NCBI GenBank assembly: GCA_964609245.1
Contig: CAZSSB010000013.1
Span: 1 to 64,000 of the forward strand
DNA: 64,000 nucleotides
DNA from: JAFGCY01 sp964609245
GTDB taxonomy: Bacteria; 4484-113; JAFGCY01
Reading direction: 5' to 3'
Below the pieces are notes generated by a model. That model saw nothing but the letters and a program-made list of their open reading frames with translations. It had not been told where the DNA came from and searched no databases. A program made the position numbers and the translations under genes. Shown here in pieces: positions 42,647-51,312 of this stretch (its first letter is position 1; each line of letters starts with the position of its first letter).

Positions 42647-42658
42647 TGCGGGATTATA
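42647..42658 (-). promoter_or_regulatory. -10 hexamer TATAAT six bases before the ABC-like GTG
   Basis: Minus-strand TATAAT (42653-42658), six bases, GTG at 42646. It supports a GTG leaderless start. Confidence 0.6.
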
Positions 42659-42719
42659 GCCGGGTCATCCATGGCTCGGTGATCTGCTCCACGCGGTCTG
42701 ACTACATAATCTCAACTGT

Positions 42720-42776
42720 TATAATGCGGAACATAATATTCTGATGAGTACTACTACTGAATCCGGGATTGTGTAG
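42720..42776 (+). promoter_or_regulatory. Promoter region and possible ten-codon leader frame before the giant lipoprotein
   Basis: TATAAT (42720-42725) and CATAAT (42732-42737) lie before ATG at 42744, which is six bases after the second and opens a ten-codon frame MSTTTESGIV ending at 42776. The main gene starts 121 bases later. The short frame may be chance. The rest of 42777-42897 shows no gene and ends in GAGGAGG. Confidence 0.3.
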
Positions 42777-42897
42777 AATGCACGCACGACGGCAGCCGCA
42801 GGCAATGGTCTATCCGGTGTTGTACCTGCGCTTCGCTGTGCGCGTTCGCTTACATCTGGTCAACAACCCAGCACGGTGCTAGTCCGAGGAGGCTGAA

Positions 42898-45800
42898 ATG
42901 CAACGCCAGGCGCTTGTTGTAGTCGTATTGCTGCTCGCCACCGCTCTCTGCTCCTGTGGAGGGAGTGGCGCATCGCTCCCCGCTGGTTCGGTACAGGTTG
43001 ATCCGCTGTCGATGCCGCTTGCCGCGGACGGCGTGGTGACCAGGCAGGGGGCCTTCCAGGTCACGCTGCTTGACGCCAGCTTCAGCCACGGGGGCCGCGC
43101 CGAACTGCTGGTCGAGGAGCGCGCGATCGACGGCGGACATGAAGTAACTGTCACTGCCAGGGCCGAGCAGTTGCGCGCGGCCCTGCTGACACTGGACTAT
43201 CCCGCCGAGCGGATGCATCCGGTCGAGGGAGTTGAGGCGGTCTGGCCCGAGGTGCCCGCCGACCAGCTGGTCCGGCTGACCGTCCTCGATTCACCGCCCC
43301 GGGTGCATCACGGGACGGTAGTCGTGCATCCGCAGGAGTCCTCGGGCGCATCCGGCACCTTCGAATTGCTGACGGTGCGCTTCGCCGACGGCGCCGCCAC
43401 GCCGCGCCGCGTTGCGGCGGTGCCGACAGGCGCGGGCAGTGCGATCCCCGACCTGAGCGTCGAGGCGAGCTCCGGACAAGTGGCGTTCAGCTACTACAAC
43501 CTCGGGGACTACAACCAGAACAGCCTGGTCGAGGTGGCGGACATTACTCCGATCGGAGTCCACTGGGATGAGAAGTCACCGGACCTGCCTCCTCTTCCAT
43601 TCCCGCCTGACTCGATCGGTTCCGTGGTGGACGGCAACAGCAACGGCCTGATCGAGGTAGCAGATATCACGCCAATTGGCCAGAACTGGGAGAATGCCTG
43701 CGAGCGCTGGCGGGTCTACGGCGGCTCCGCCGACGACTATCCGGCCGAGCCCACGGCGGGCAACGGCGACGCCACGCTGCTGGGAACCATCGAGTTTCCG
43801 GCGGAGACCGTCATCGACCGGCGGCTGACCATCGACGAGACGGTCGACGGGCTGGTGGCATTCGACGGCGGCGCGGTCTGGCTGCGTCCGGTGGGCAGCG
43901 CCGACGACGAGGGCATCGCCAGCAACCTGGTGGTGCTGCCGACCTACCTTGACCTGGACATCTACCAGGTGGACTACACGCTGGATGGCGACTCGGTCAC
44001 CGACTCGGAATTCGGAATGGTGGAACTGACCTATGAGGTCGGCGACGCGCCACAGTACTTCAACCTGACCTTCAACGACGAGTGGGTGATCGAAAACGTG
44101 CCGCTGCTACCGGCCGGCGAGGCCGGCACCGAGACGACGGTGTCCCTGATGATCCCGCTCGACGTGACGCCGGGTACCGACATCGCGGAGGCGGACATCG
44201 CCGCCGCCATCGAGCCGGAGCCGCGCGTGGAGAAGCCGGCCAGCGTCATCCCGATCGGCATCCTGACCACCGCGGTCAACATCAACAACGGCACGGGCGC
44301 GCTGGAGGCGCTGACGGCCGGCACGGCCGCCTCGGAGCAGGGGGGCACGGTGGACGGCGACAACTGGGCGGCGCACAGCGCGCCGATGCCCAACCAGGAA
44401 GCCAAGAGCATGGGCTGCGTGCCGACCGCGGTCTCCAACAGCCTCAAGCTGCTCAAGCAGACGCATCCGGTGGAGATGGCGGGGGTCGATGACAGCGATA
44501 TCGACATCGCCGATGCCGAAGGAATGACCGGCTTCGAGACGGGTGTCGGCGTCCGCTATGGACCGGACGGGACGGACTGGAAGCTGATCTGGCCGAGCAA
44601 GAAAGCCAAGTATATGAGCGACAACGGCCTGCCGGTCAAAACCTCCATGATCCCGCCCAAGCAGCTGTATTCCAACAAGGCTGCGGCCGCGGACTGCGAC
44701 GCGGCGCTGCAGGCGCTGAAGGACGGCAAGGACGTCGAGCTCAACGGCGCCAACCACTGCGCGGCGCTGGTGGGGATGGCCAAGCTGACCAACGGCAAGT
44801 ACGTGATGTACGTCGCGCACGACACCAACCAGGGCGCGGCCGGCGGCCAGAAGATCGAGAAGATCATCTACGACCCCAGCGCGGCCAGTCCGGCCGCGGA
44901 GGGCGGCTGGGCGTTCAACGGCAAGCGCATCGTCGGCTTCACGGTGGAAGAGCCCGTGGACATCGTCACCCAGCTGCTGGAGCTGGCGCAGATCGACTTC
45001 GAACTGGAGAGCGTCCTGACGGAGGACTCGCAGCAGGGCGAACTGCTGCTGAGCTACGATACGATCCCCGCGGAGCCCGTGCAGTATCTCAACCTGGTCT
45101 TCGAGGGCGAGTGGGTGATGAAGAACCTGCCCGTCCGCAGCGGTGGCGCCCCCGGCGAGCAGCACACGCTGTCGATTCCGTTCAACCTGGGGGTCGAGGA
45201 TGGCGTCGAGGCGACCGGCGTGACCTATGCCTTCGAGTTCACCACCGAGCCGCTGGAGACGCAGCCGGACAACACCGAGCTCGGCTGGGTCGAGGACGGC
45301 GAGTTCGTGATGGACTCGGGTGAAGCGGGCGTCAGCCTGCAGTACACCGGCTTCACCACCGATCCGATCTGGTTCATCAACCACAACTACACCGACGCGG
45401 CGTTCCACCCCTGGAGCAGCATCGTCAACCAGGACTGCGGCAAGAACGAGTGCGCGCCGACGGCGATCAGCAACAGCCTCAAGATGCTGCAGGCGAGCAA
45501 TCCGACGGCGATGGCCGGGCTGGACATCGACATCGATGACATGAAGCCGCGGGTCGACTGCGACGAGGACGGTTCGCCGGCCGGCACGCCCACCGACGCC
45601 GGCGCCTGGTGGAACCTGAAGAAGAAGTGGATGGACGACCACAAGGACTACCCGGTCCAGACCGACATCGTGGCCGACAAGTCCAAGTTCGACGACATGA
45701 TGCAGGCGATTCGCGACGGCAAGGACGTCGAGTTGCGCGTGCCCGGCCATGTCGTGATGGTCACCGGCATCGTCAAGCTGGCGGACGGCAGCTACATCCT

Positions 45801-47514
45801 GGAGGTGGCGCACGACGTCAAGCAGGGCGACGACACCAAGGGCACCAAGATCGAGCTGATCAAGTACGACCCGTCCACCAACACCTTCGACGGCAGCAGC
45901 TGGATCAAGGGCAAGAAGATGAGCGAGGGCGGCAGCAACGGCTGTCTGTTCGTCGTCGAGCAGGTCAGTACCGTTAACGTCAAGCAGACCGACTACACGC
46001 TCGACGGCGTGCAGACCAACGACAGCGGCTGGGGCGAGGTGGAGATCGACATCGAGTCGACGGGCGCGGTCGACTTCGTCAACCTGGCGGTCGACGGCCT
46101 CTGGACCGTCAACAACCTGCCGGTGCCGCCGTTCGCATCGGCCGGTTCCACGCACACGGTCACGGTGCGCTTCAACCTGGGCGTGCCCGATGGCACGCCG
46201 CTCAGCGGCGTGGGCTACGGCTACTCGCTGACGCCCTCGGCGCTGCCCGCGGCCCCCGAGGAGATCGAGGCCAGTATCGTGGAGGACCACGACTTCATCA
46301 TGGACTCCGGTGAGGACGGCTTCATCCTGCCCTACAATCCGCCGCCCGAGCCGATCCTCTGGCACCCGGCCACGATCACCGACTCCGCCTTCCACGCCTG
46401 GGAGGACATCGTCAACCAGGACTGCGGTCCGAATGAGTGCGCCCCCACGGCGATTTCCAACAGCCTCAAGACGCTGGCCGGCACCAATCCCGGTATGCTG
46501 GACGGGCTGGGCATCGACATCGGCAACATGAAGCCCGCCACCGGCTGGGACGCGGATGGTGCTCCAGCCGGCACTCCCGAGGATCCGGGGGCGTGGTGGA
46601 ACCTCAAGGACACCTGGATGCAGAGCCATCCGGAGTACCCGATCAGCACCGAGATCGTCACCGGTACCGCCAACTTCGGCGACATCATGGACGCGCTGAA
46701 GAACGGCCAGGACGTGGAGCTGCGCGTGCCGGGCCACGTGGTGATGGTCGCGGGCGCGATCCAGCTGTCCAACGGCGACTACATCCTCTACGTGGCGCAC
46801 GACACCGATCAGACCAAGGACGGCGGGACAACCATCGAGCCGGTCTACTGGAACTCGAACTCCAACACTTTCCACGGACCGGGCTGGATCGAAGGGCTGC
46901 AGCTCTCGACCGGCCCCGGCAACGCCGGCTGCTTGTTCGTCATCGAGGACGTGATCTACCCGCCGCCGCCGCCGAGCTGGTACATCCCGATCCCCTCGCT
47001 GGTACCCGATCCCGCGGTGCCGGGCCCGATTCCTGCCGGCCATGGGGGGATGGCGGAGCTGCGCGATCCGAATACGGACGAGTTGCTGGGCAGCGTGCCC
47101 TACCTCTGGGAACTGCCCGTTAGCGCCCAGGCCTTCTGGGATGACGACGGCGGGCTGGCCGACCCCTATGTCGTGATGGAGAACGAGCCGCTGCCACCGT
47201 TCGATCCGGCCCGGCTGCTGATCAGCCTCGACCAAGTGGAACTGATCGTCGGTGAGCCGCCGGGCGTGATGGGCTCGCAACTCAGCGTGCAGCAGGCCCA
47301 GACGTCCGGCAGCGGGATCGGTTTCCAGCTCTTCCGCGAAAACGAGGGAGGCACGGAGGCTGCAGCCGAGCCCATCACACCCGTGACGTTCGGGGACGGT
47401 CCGGTGCTGCAGGAGATGTACGCCATCGATTCCTTCTTCGATATCACGTATGAGATCACGCTGGAATCGGGGTCGGTCCTCAGCTTCGACGACATCCTGC
47501 TGATCGATCCGTAG
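42898..47514 (+). CDS. Giant lipoprotein with cohesin-like, dockerin-like and three Cys/His-peptidase-like repeats
   Basis: A 1538-residue protein. The signal ends ATALCSC (probable lipobox). Domains: cohesin-like beta domain (about 25-190); dockerin-like EF-hand pair (about 200-265) with GDYNQNSLVEVADITPIG and DGNSNGLIEVADITPIG; then three units, each a beta domain of about 85 residues followed by a Cys/His domain of about 190 residues. The Cys motif appears as MGCVPTAVSNSL (about 505), NQDCGKNECAPTAISNSL (about 844) and NQDCGPNECAPTAISNSL (about 1173); the His motif as NHCAALVG or PGHVVMVTG and PGHVVMVAG, then VAHD. This order resembles the C39-like papain fold. The C-terminal 190 residues carry a Pro-rich linker and a beta domain. 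Strong GAGGAGG before the ATG. Confidence 0.8.
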   Translation: MQRQALVVVVLLLATALCSCGGSGASLPAGSVQVDPLSMPLAADGVVTRQGAFQVTLLDASFSHGGRAELLVEERAIDGGHEVTVTARAEQLRAALLTLDYPAERMHPVEGVEAVWPEVPADQLVRLTVLDSPPRVHHGTVVVHPQESSGASGTFELLTVRFADGAATPRRVAAVPTGAGSAIPDLSVEASSGQVAFSYYNLGDYNQNSLVEVADITPIGVHWDEKSPDLPPLPFPPDSIGSVVDGNSNGLIEVADITPIGQNWENACERWRVYGGSADDYPAEPTAGNGDATLLGTIEFPAETVIDRRLTIDETVDGLVAFDGGAVWLRPVGSADDEGIASNLVVLPTYLDLDIYQVDYTLDGDSVTDSEFGMVELTYEVGDAPQYFNLTFNDEWVIENVPLLPAGEAGTETTVSLMIPLDVTPGTDIAEADIAAAIEPEPRVEKPASVIPIGILTTAVNINNGTGALEALTAGTAASEQGGTVDGDNWAAHSAPMPNQEAKSMGCVPTAVSNSLKLLKQTHPVEMAGVDDSDIDIADAEGMTGFETGVGVRYGPDGTDWKLIWPSKKAKYMSDNGLPVKTSMIPPKQLYSNKAAAADCDAALQALKDGKDVELNGANHCAALVGMAKLTNGKYVMYVAHDTNQGAAGGQKIEKIIYDPSAASPAAEGGWAFNGKRIVGFTVEEPVDIVTQLLELAQIDFELESVLTEDSQQGELLLSYDTIPAEPVQYLNLVFEGEWVMKNLPVRSGGAPGEQHTLSIPFNLGVEDGVEATGVTYAFEFTTEPLETQPDNTELGWVEDGEFVMDSGEAGVSLQYTGFTTDPIWFINHNYTDAAFHPWSSIVNQDCGKNECAPTAISNSLKMLQASNPTAMAGLDIDIDDMKPRVDCDEDGSPAGTPTDAGAWWNLKKKWMDDHKDYPVQTDIVADKSKFDDMMQAIRDGKDVELRVPGHVVMVTGIVKLADGSYILEVAHDVKQGDDTKGTKIELIKYDPSTNTFDGSSWIKGKKMSEGGSNGCLFVVEQVSTVNVKQTDYTLDGVQTNDSGWGEVEIDIESTGAVDFVNLAVDGLWTVNNLPVPPFASAGSTHTVTVRFNLGVPDGTPLSGVGYGYSLTPSALPAAPEEIEASIVEDHDFIMDSGEDGFILPYNPPPEPILWHPATITDSAFHAWEDIVNQDCGPNECAPTAISNSLKTLAGTNPGMLDGLGIDIGNMKPATGWDADGAPAGTPEDPGAWWNLKDTWMQSHPEYPISTEIVTGTANFGDIMDALKNGQDVELRVPGHVVMVAGAIQLSNGDYILYVAHDTDQTKDGGTTIEPVYWNSNSNTFHGPGWIEGLQLSTGPGNAGCLFVIEDVIYPPPPPSWYIPIPSLVPDPAVPGPIPAGHGGMAELRDPNTDELLGSVPYLWELPVSAQAFWDDDGGLADPYVVMENEPLPPFDPARLLISLDQVELIVGEPPGVMGSQLSVQQAQTSGSGIGFQLFRENEGGTEAAAEPITPVTFGDGPVLQEMYAIDSFFDITYEITLESGSVLSFDDILLIDP

Positions 47515-47676
47515 TCCCGGAAACCTGGTCGGCTGGAGCGGGCCGGTCGCGCACGGGAGGAGCAGAGCGCCGCATCGGGTGCAGGTCCGGTGCGCGCTAC
47601 TCGGCCGCCGATGCACGGCGCCGGCATTTGGGGCATAATAGATGTGAATACTCGATAGTGTTTTGGGGGTCTCGAC

Positions 47677-50600
47677 ATGCGGCGCCTGATTCTGACTTGC
47701 GCTACAGCGCTGCTGCTGCTTGCTCTGGCAAGCTGCGGCGGTACGAAGAACACAACCAGCATTCCCGGACCGCAGTTCGCCACTGATTCCACCGCGGATG
47801 CATCCGGCAGCCTGGTTGCCCAGAAAGAGGGCTTCTCACTGACGGTGCTCGACGAGAGCTTCGACTATGGTGGGGACGCCGAGTTCGCGCTGAGCATCCG
47901 GCCGAAAGGGCCGCAGACGGAAGTCACCGTCAAGGCCGCGGCGGACCAGCTGCGCTGCGCCCTGCTGGCGTTGTCCTATCCGGCCGGCGAGCTGCATCCC
48001 GTCGACGGCGCACCCGGCGCCTGGCCCGGCCTGGCTGAAGGCGAGCTGCTGTCGCTGACCGTGCTGGACGATCCGGGCGCCGTGCACTTTGGTGCGGTAG
48101 TAACCCGCCCGCAGGAGCACAGCGGCGTCAGTGGCGACTTCGCCGTGCTGACGGTGCGGTTCGAGGCGGGTGCGGCGGAGCCGAGGCTTGCGGCGGCGGT
48201 GCCGGACCTGCCGGTCAGCATGATCCCTGATCTGGCGGTTGACTTCGACACCGGTGACGTGACGTTCAGCTACGTCAACGTCGGGGACTACAACCAGAAC
48301 AGCCTGGTCGAGGTAGCGGACATCACGCCGGTGGGAGTCAACTGGGATGAGGAATCACCGGACTTCCCCGACCCATTCCCGTTCGACACCATCGGCTCCG
48401 TAGTGGATGGCAACAACAACGGCCTGATCGAGGTGGCTGATATCACGCCGATCGGCCAGAATTGGGACAAGGCGTGTCTGCGCTGGCGGCTGTACGGTGG
48501 CGACGCCGCCGACTATCCCGAGGACGCGGCCGACGACAATGGCGTCGCCACTCTGCTGGGCACCATCGAGTTCCCAGTGGGTCTCACTCTCTTCAACCGC
48601 CTTGCGGTGGAAGAGACGATCGACGACGCGGCCGGCTTCGTCGGCGAAGGCATGTGGCTGAGGCCCGTGGGCGACCAGGACGATGAGGGCATCCCATCCA
48701 ACATGTACGTGCCGCAGCCCAGCGACACCGATGCGCCGGTCTGGGACTTCGTTCCCGAGGGCGAGGGCGTGATCGAGGTCATCCCGCTCGACGGTGGGCT
48801 GCGTATAACCTGGGGTAGCGCCACGGACGATTCGGACTTCAACTACCTAGGCTGGGTGCAGGATGGCGGCAGCATCGATTATGAGGCTGCGCCGGATATC
48901 ACCGTGCCGCCCTCCGACCCGCCCGATCCGACGGTGGATCAGGTTACCGAGATCACCGGGCTGACCAACGGTACCGAGTACACCATCGCGGTGCGGGCGC
49001 GCGACATTTATGACAACGAGACGGGCAACGACAACCCCCTGACGGCCACCCCACTGGCCGAGGCGGAAGTGCCCGCAACACTGACCGAAAACCCCGACTT
49101 CATGGGACCGATGCGGATCAGCAACGGCAGCGCCGTGGACGTTAGCGGCGAGGAGTGCATCCACTTCTGGAGCGACCTCGTGATCGAGGACGGCGGCAGC
49201 CTTGACGGCGCCGAGGATGGGCTGTGCATCGTGGTCCACGGCGATTTCACCTGCGACGGCGCGATCGGGCTGACCCTGCCCGACGACCTGCCGGGCGACC
49301 CCGAGGACGCGCCGTCGATGCACTTGGTGCTGATGGGTGACGTGACCTTCGGCGACAGCTCGGTGGTCACCGGCAACGGCAACATCTTCCTGGTCGATGA
49401 TGAGGAGGATCTGGTTGATCCGGGTGATGTCGAAGACGAGTTGGACCTGCCCAGCGACGCCGAGGAATTCCCCTGGCAGCTGGACTATGAGGAGGGGGGC
49501 GCCGGGGCCGGCGGCAAGTCGGCTGGCGCGGCCAAGACGACCAGTCGCACCGTCTACTACGGTCCCAGGCCCTGGACTCAGTGGCTGGTCAAGGGCGACT
49601 GGGGCAAGGTGCCGGTGCAGCCGCGCAGCGTGCATCGCGTGGTGCTGCGCATCTGGCCGGTCAACGGGATGCTGCGCTTCGAGGACTTCAGCATCCAGGG
49701 CCCGGACGGCCGGCCCGGGGCCGACGCTCACAGCTGCAACGCCCACGGTGGCGACGGCCAGGACAACAAGTGGCGGTTCCGCATCCACTGCGGGCGCTCG
49801 CTGGATTTCCATAACGTCAACATCAAGCTGGGCAACGGTGGCCGCGGCGGCAACGCCACCACGCCCCAGGACTGCGATCCGGGCGTGGCGGTCGGCGGCG
49901 ACGGCGGTGACGCGCTCAACAAGTTCCGCTTCACGGCGCGCTCGGCGATCAACATCACCGGCAGCTTCAACTTCGATCCCGGCCACGGCGGGGCGGGCGG
50001 TACGGCTCAGGCCTGGGGCAAGAACGGCGAGGACGGGTGCCCGGCCGAGGACGGCGCCGACGCCTTCGCGACAGGCGGCAACGGCGGCAACGTGCCGCGC
50101 TGGGGTGTCAGCACCCGGGGCGCGGTCAACGGCACGGGCAACGTCAACCTCGGTACCGCGGAAGGCGGAGCCGGCGGTGAGGCGACGGCCTGGGGCGGCT
50201 GGGGCGGCAACGACACCTGTTGTCCGGGCGCGACCGGCGGCTCCGGCGGCTATGCCGAAGGCACGGGCGGCGACGGCGGCGATTCCAAGTTCAGCGATGG
50301 AGGCAGTGGCGCGGCCGGCGGCGGTGCCACGGGCGGCGACGGCGGCACGGGCCACGCGGCCGGTGGCAGCGGCGGAGCCGGTGCCAGCTGGTACAAGATT
50401 CCGGGCGGTGACGGCGGCGGCGGTGGTGACGCGGTCGCGGTCGGCGGCCAGGAGGGTGAGGCGACCGGTGACGGCGCCCTGACCCAGGGCAATCGCGGCG
50501 GTGCCGAGGCGATCGGCGGCAATGGCGGCGACGGCGGTGACGGCCTGCCACCGGGTGTTGGCGGTGCAGGCGGCGATGCTGATGCCGACGGTGATCCGGA

Positions 50601-51195
50601 GACGGAGCTGGATGGCAGCGATGGCCTCGACGGCGATCAAAGCCCGCTGTTCCTGTCCGAGCACGTCGTGATCATTCCGGATCCATTCGATCCTGGTCCG
50701 CTCCACGACAACCCGCTTGCGCCCTTCATCTACACCTTCCCACTGATCGACGCTCTGACCGATCTTGAGGTCGGCACACTGACGCTGACGTTCAACGTCG
50801 ATCCGGGCGGCAGCTTCTGGATTGTGGAGCACCTTGACGGTACCAAGGTGCTTGAGATGAATGGCCCGTCCTGGATTGACGTCGAGCGCAGTGAGGTCAC
50901 TTACGACAATCCGACCGATGATGCACCCTGGATCGCGCTGGACTATACGCACTACTTCACAACCGGGTCCGTCGGTGTGGGATTCTGGTATGACGGCGTG
51001 CCTTTGGACGATTACGCCGTTCCCCAGCACTTGTTGCTTGAGGAGCGAACTGACCGTTTCGAGGTTACACCAGGTCTGTTCTATGAGAGCTTCCCAATCA
51101 GTCCGGACACTCCGCCTCAGTGGGACGACTGCGATATCACCTGCGACATCACGGCGAGCACGCAGATTATCGAGATCGTGATCATTGATCCATAG
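47677..51195 (+). CDS. Giant lipoprotein with cohesin-like, dockerin-like, FnIII and glycine-rich domains
   Basis: A 1172-residue protein. The signal LLLALASC is a clear lipobox. The first 270 residues are homologous to the preceding protein (cohesin-like domain; dockerin-like GDYNQNSLVEVADITPVG and DGNNNGLIEVADITPIG). A fibronectin-III domain follows (about 352-463), then a repetitive beta region with a beta-helix look (GDFTCDGAIGL, GDVTFGDSSVV), then a glycine-rich region (about 720-988) of GGxGG tandem units with two cysteines (TCCPGATGG), and a C-terminal beta domain. Surface-exposed adhesive or matrix role is likely. A CATAAT hexamer and GGGGG site lie before the ATG. It is probably a duplicate of the preceding gene's N-terminus joined to other modules. 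Confidence 0.75.
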   Translation: MRRLILTCATALLLLALASCGGTKNTTSIPGPQFATDSTADASGSLVAQKEGFSLTVLDESFDYGGDAEFALSIRPKGPQTEVTVKAAADQLRCALLALSYPAGELHPVDGAPGAWPGLAEGELLSLTVLDDPGAVHFGAVVTRPQEHSGVSGDFAVLTVRFEAGAAEPRLAAAVPDLPVSMIPDLAVDFDTGDVTFSYVNVGDYNQNSLVEVADITPVGVNWDEESPDFPDPFPFDTIGSVVDGNNNGLIEVADITPIGQNWDKACLRWRLYGGDAADYPEDAADDNGVATLLGTIEFPVGLTLFNRLAVEETIDDAAGFVGEGMWLRPVGDQDDEGIPSNMYVPQPSDTDAPVWDFVPEGEGVIEVIPLDGGLRITWGSATDDSDFNYLGWVQDGGSIDYEAAPDITVPPSDPPDPTVDQVTEITGLTNGTEYTIAVRARDIYDNETGNDNPLTATPLAEAEVPATLTENPDFMGPMRISNGSAVDVSGEECIHFWSDLVIEDGGSLDGAEDGLCIVVHGDFTCDGAIGLTLPDDLPGDPEDAPSMHLVLMGDVTFGDSSVVTGNGNIFLVDDEEDLVDPGDVEDELDLPSDAEEFPWQLDYEEGGAGAGGKSAGAAKTTSRTVYYGPRPWTQWLVKGDWGKVPVQPRSVHRVVLRIWPVNGMLRFEDFSIQGPDGRPGADAHSCNAHGGDGQDNKWRFRIHCGRSLDFHNVNIKLGNGGRGGNATTPQDCDPGVAVGGDGGDALNKFRFTARSAINITGSFNFDPGHGGAGGTAQAWGKNGEDGCPAEDGADAFATGGNGGNVPRWGVSTRGAVNGTGNVNLGTAEGGAGGEATAWGGWGGNDTCCPGATGGSGGYAEGTGGDGGDSKFSDGGSGAAGGGATGGDGGTGHAAGGSGGAGASWYKIPGGDGGGGGDAVAVGGQEGEATGDGALTQGNRGGAEAIGGNGGDGGDGLPPGVGGAGGDADADGDPETELDGSDGLDGDQSPLFLSEHVVIIPDPFDPGPLHDNPLAPFIYTFPLIDALTDLEVGTLTLTFNVDPGGSFWIVEHLDGTKVLEMNGPSWIDVERSEVTYDNPTDDAPWIALDYTHYFTTGSVGVGFWYDGVPLDDYAVPQHLLLEERTDRFEVTPGLFYESFPISPDTPPQWDDCDITCDITASTQIIEIVIIDP

Positions 51196-51221
51196 CGCTT
51201 ACGTGCAGGAGTGATACGACC

Positions 51222-51286
51222 GGGCCCCGGAGACACTCTCCGGGGCCCATCAATACAGAGCCAGGGGCCATGGGGCCCCCGGCTCT
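51222..51286. terminator. Two consecutive strong hairpins between convergent genes
   Basis: Hairpin 1 (51222-51248): a perfect 12-base-pair stem with loop CAC, arms GGGCCCCGGAGA and TCTCCGGGGCCC. Hairpin 2 (51257-51286): AGAGCC and GGCTCT arms plus GGGGCC/GGCCCC with one mismatch and a four-base loop. No T-tract follows either on either strand, so a classic intrinsic terminator is not complete. The site lies between the ends of two convergent genes and probably stops or protects both transcripts. Otherwise 51196-51312 shows no gene. Confidence 0.6.
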
Positions 51287-51312
51287 ATGCGAGAAAGCTG
51301 GGTTGAAGCGTA

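Noticed and set aside
44107..47616. A 1169-residue minus-strand reading frame inside the giant lipoprotein
   Set aside because: It mirrors the repeat pattern of the sense gene and shows no ribosome-binding site or domain. It is an antisense shadow.
47515..47676. A small gene between the two giants
   Set aside because: Only promoter-like sequence is seen; no frame with a start and ribosome-binding site.
8074..51195. A cellulosome
   Set aside because: No glycoside hydrolase or carbohydrate-binding domain is seen in the window, and both domain types are in cis.
51222..51286. Standard intrinsic terminators
   Set aside because: No U tract follows either stem, so only a tentative terminator call is made.
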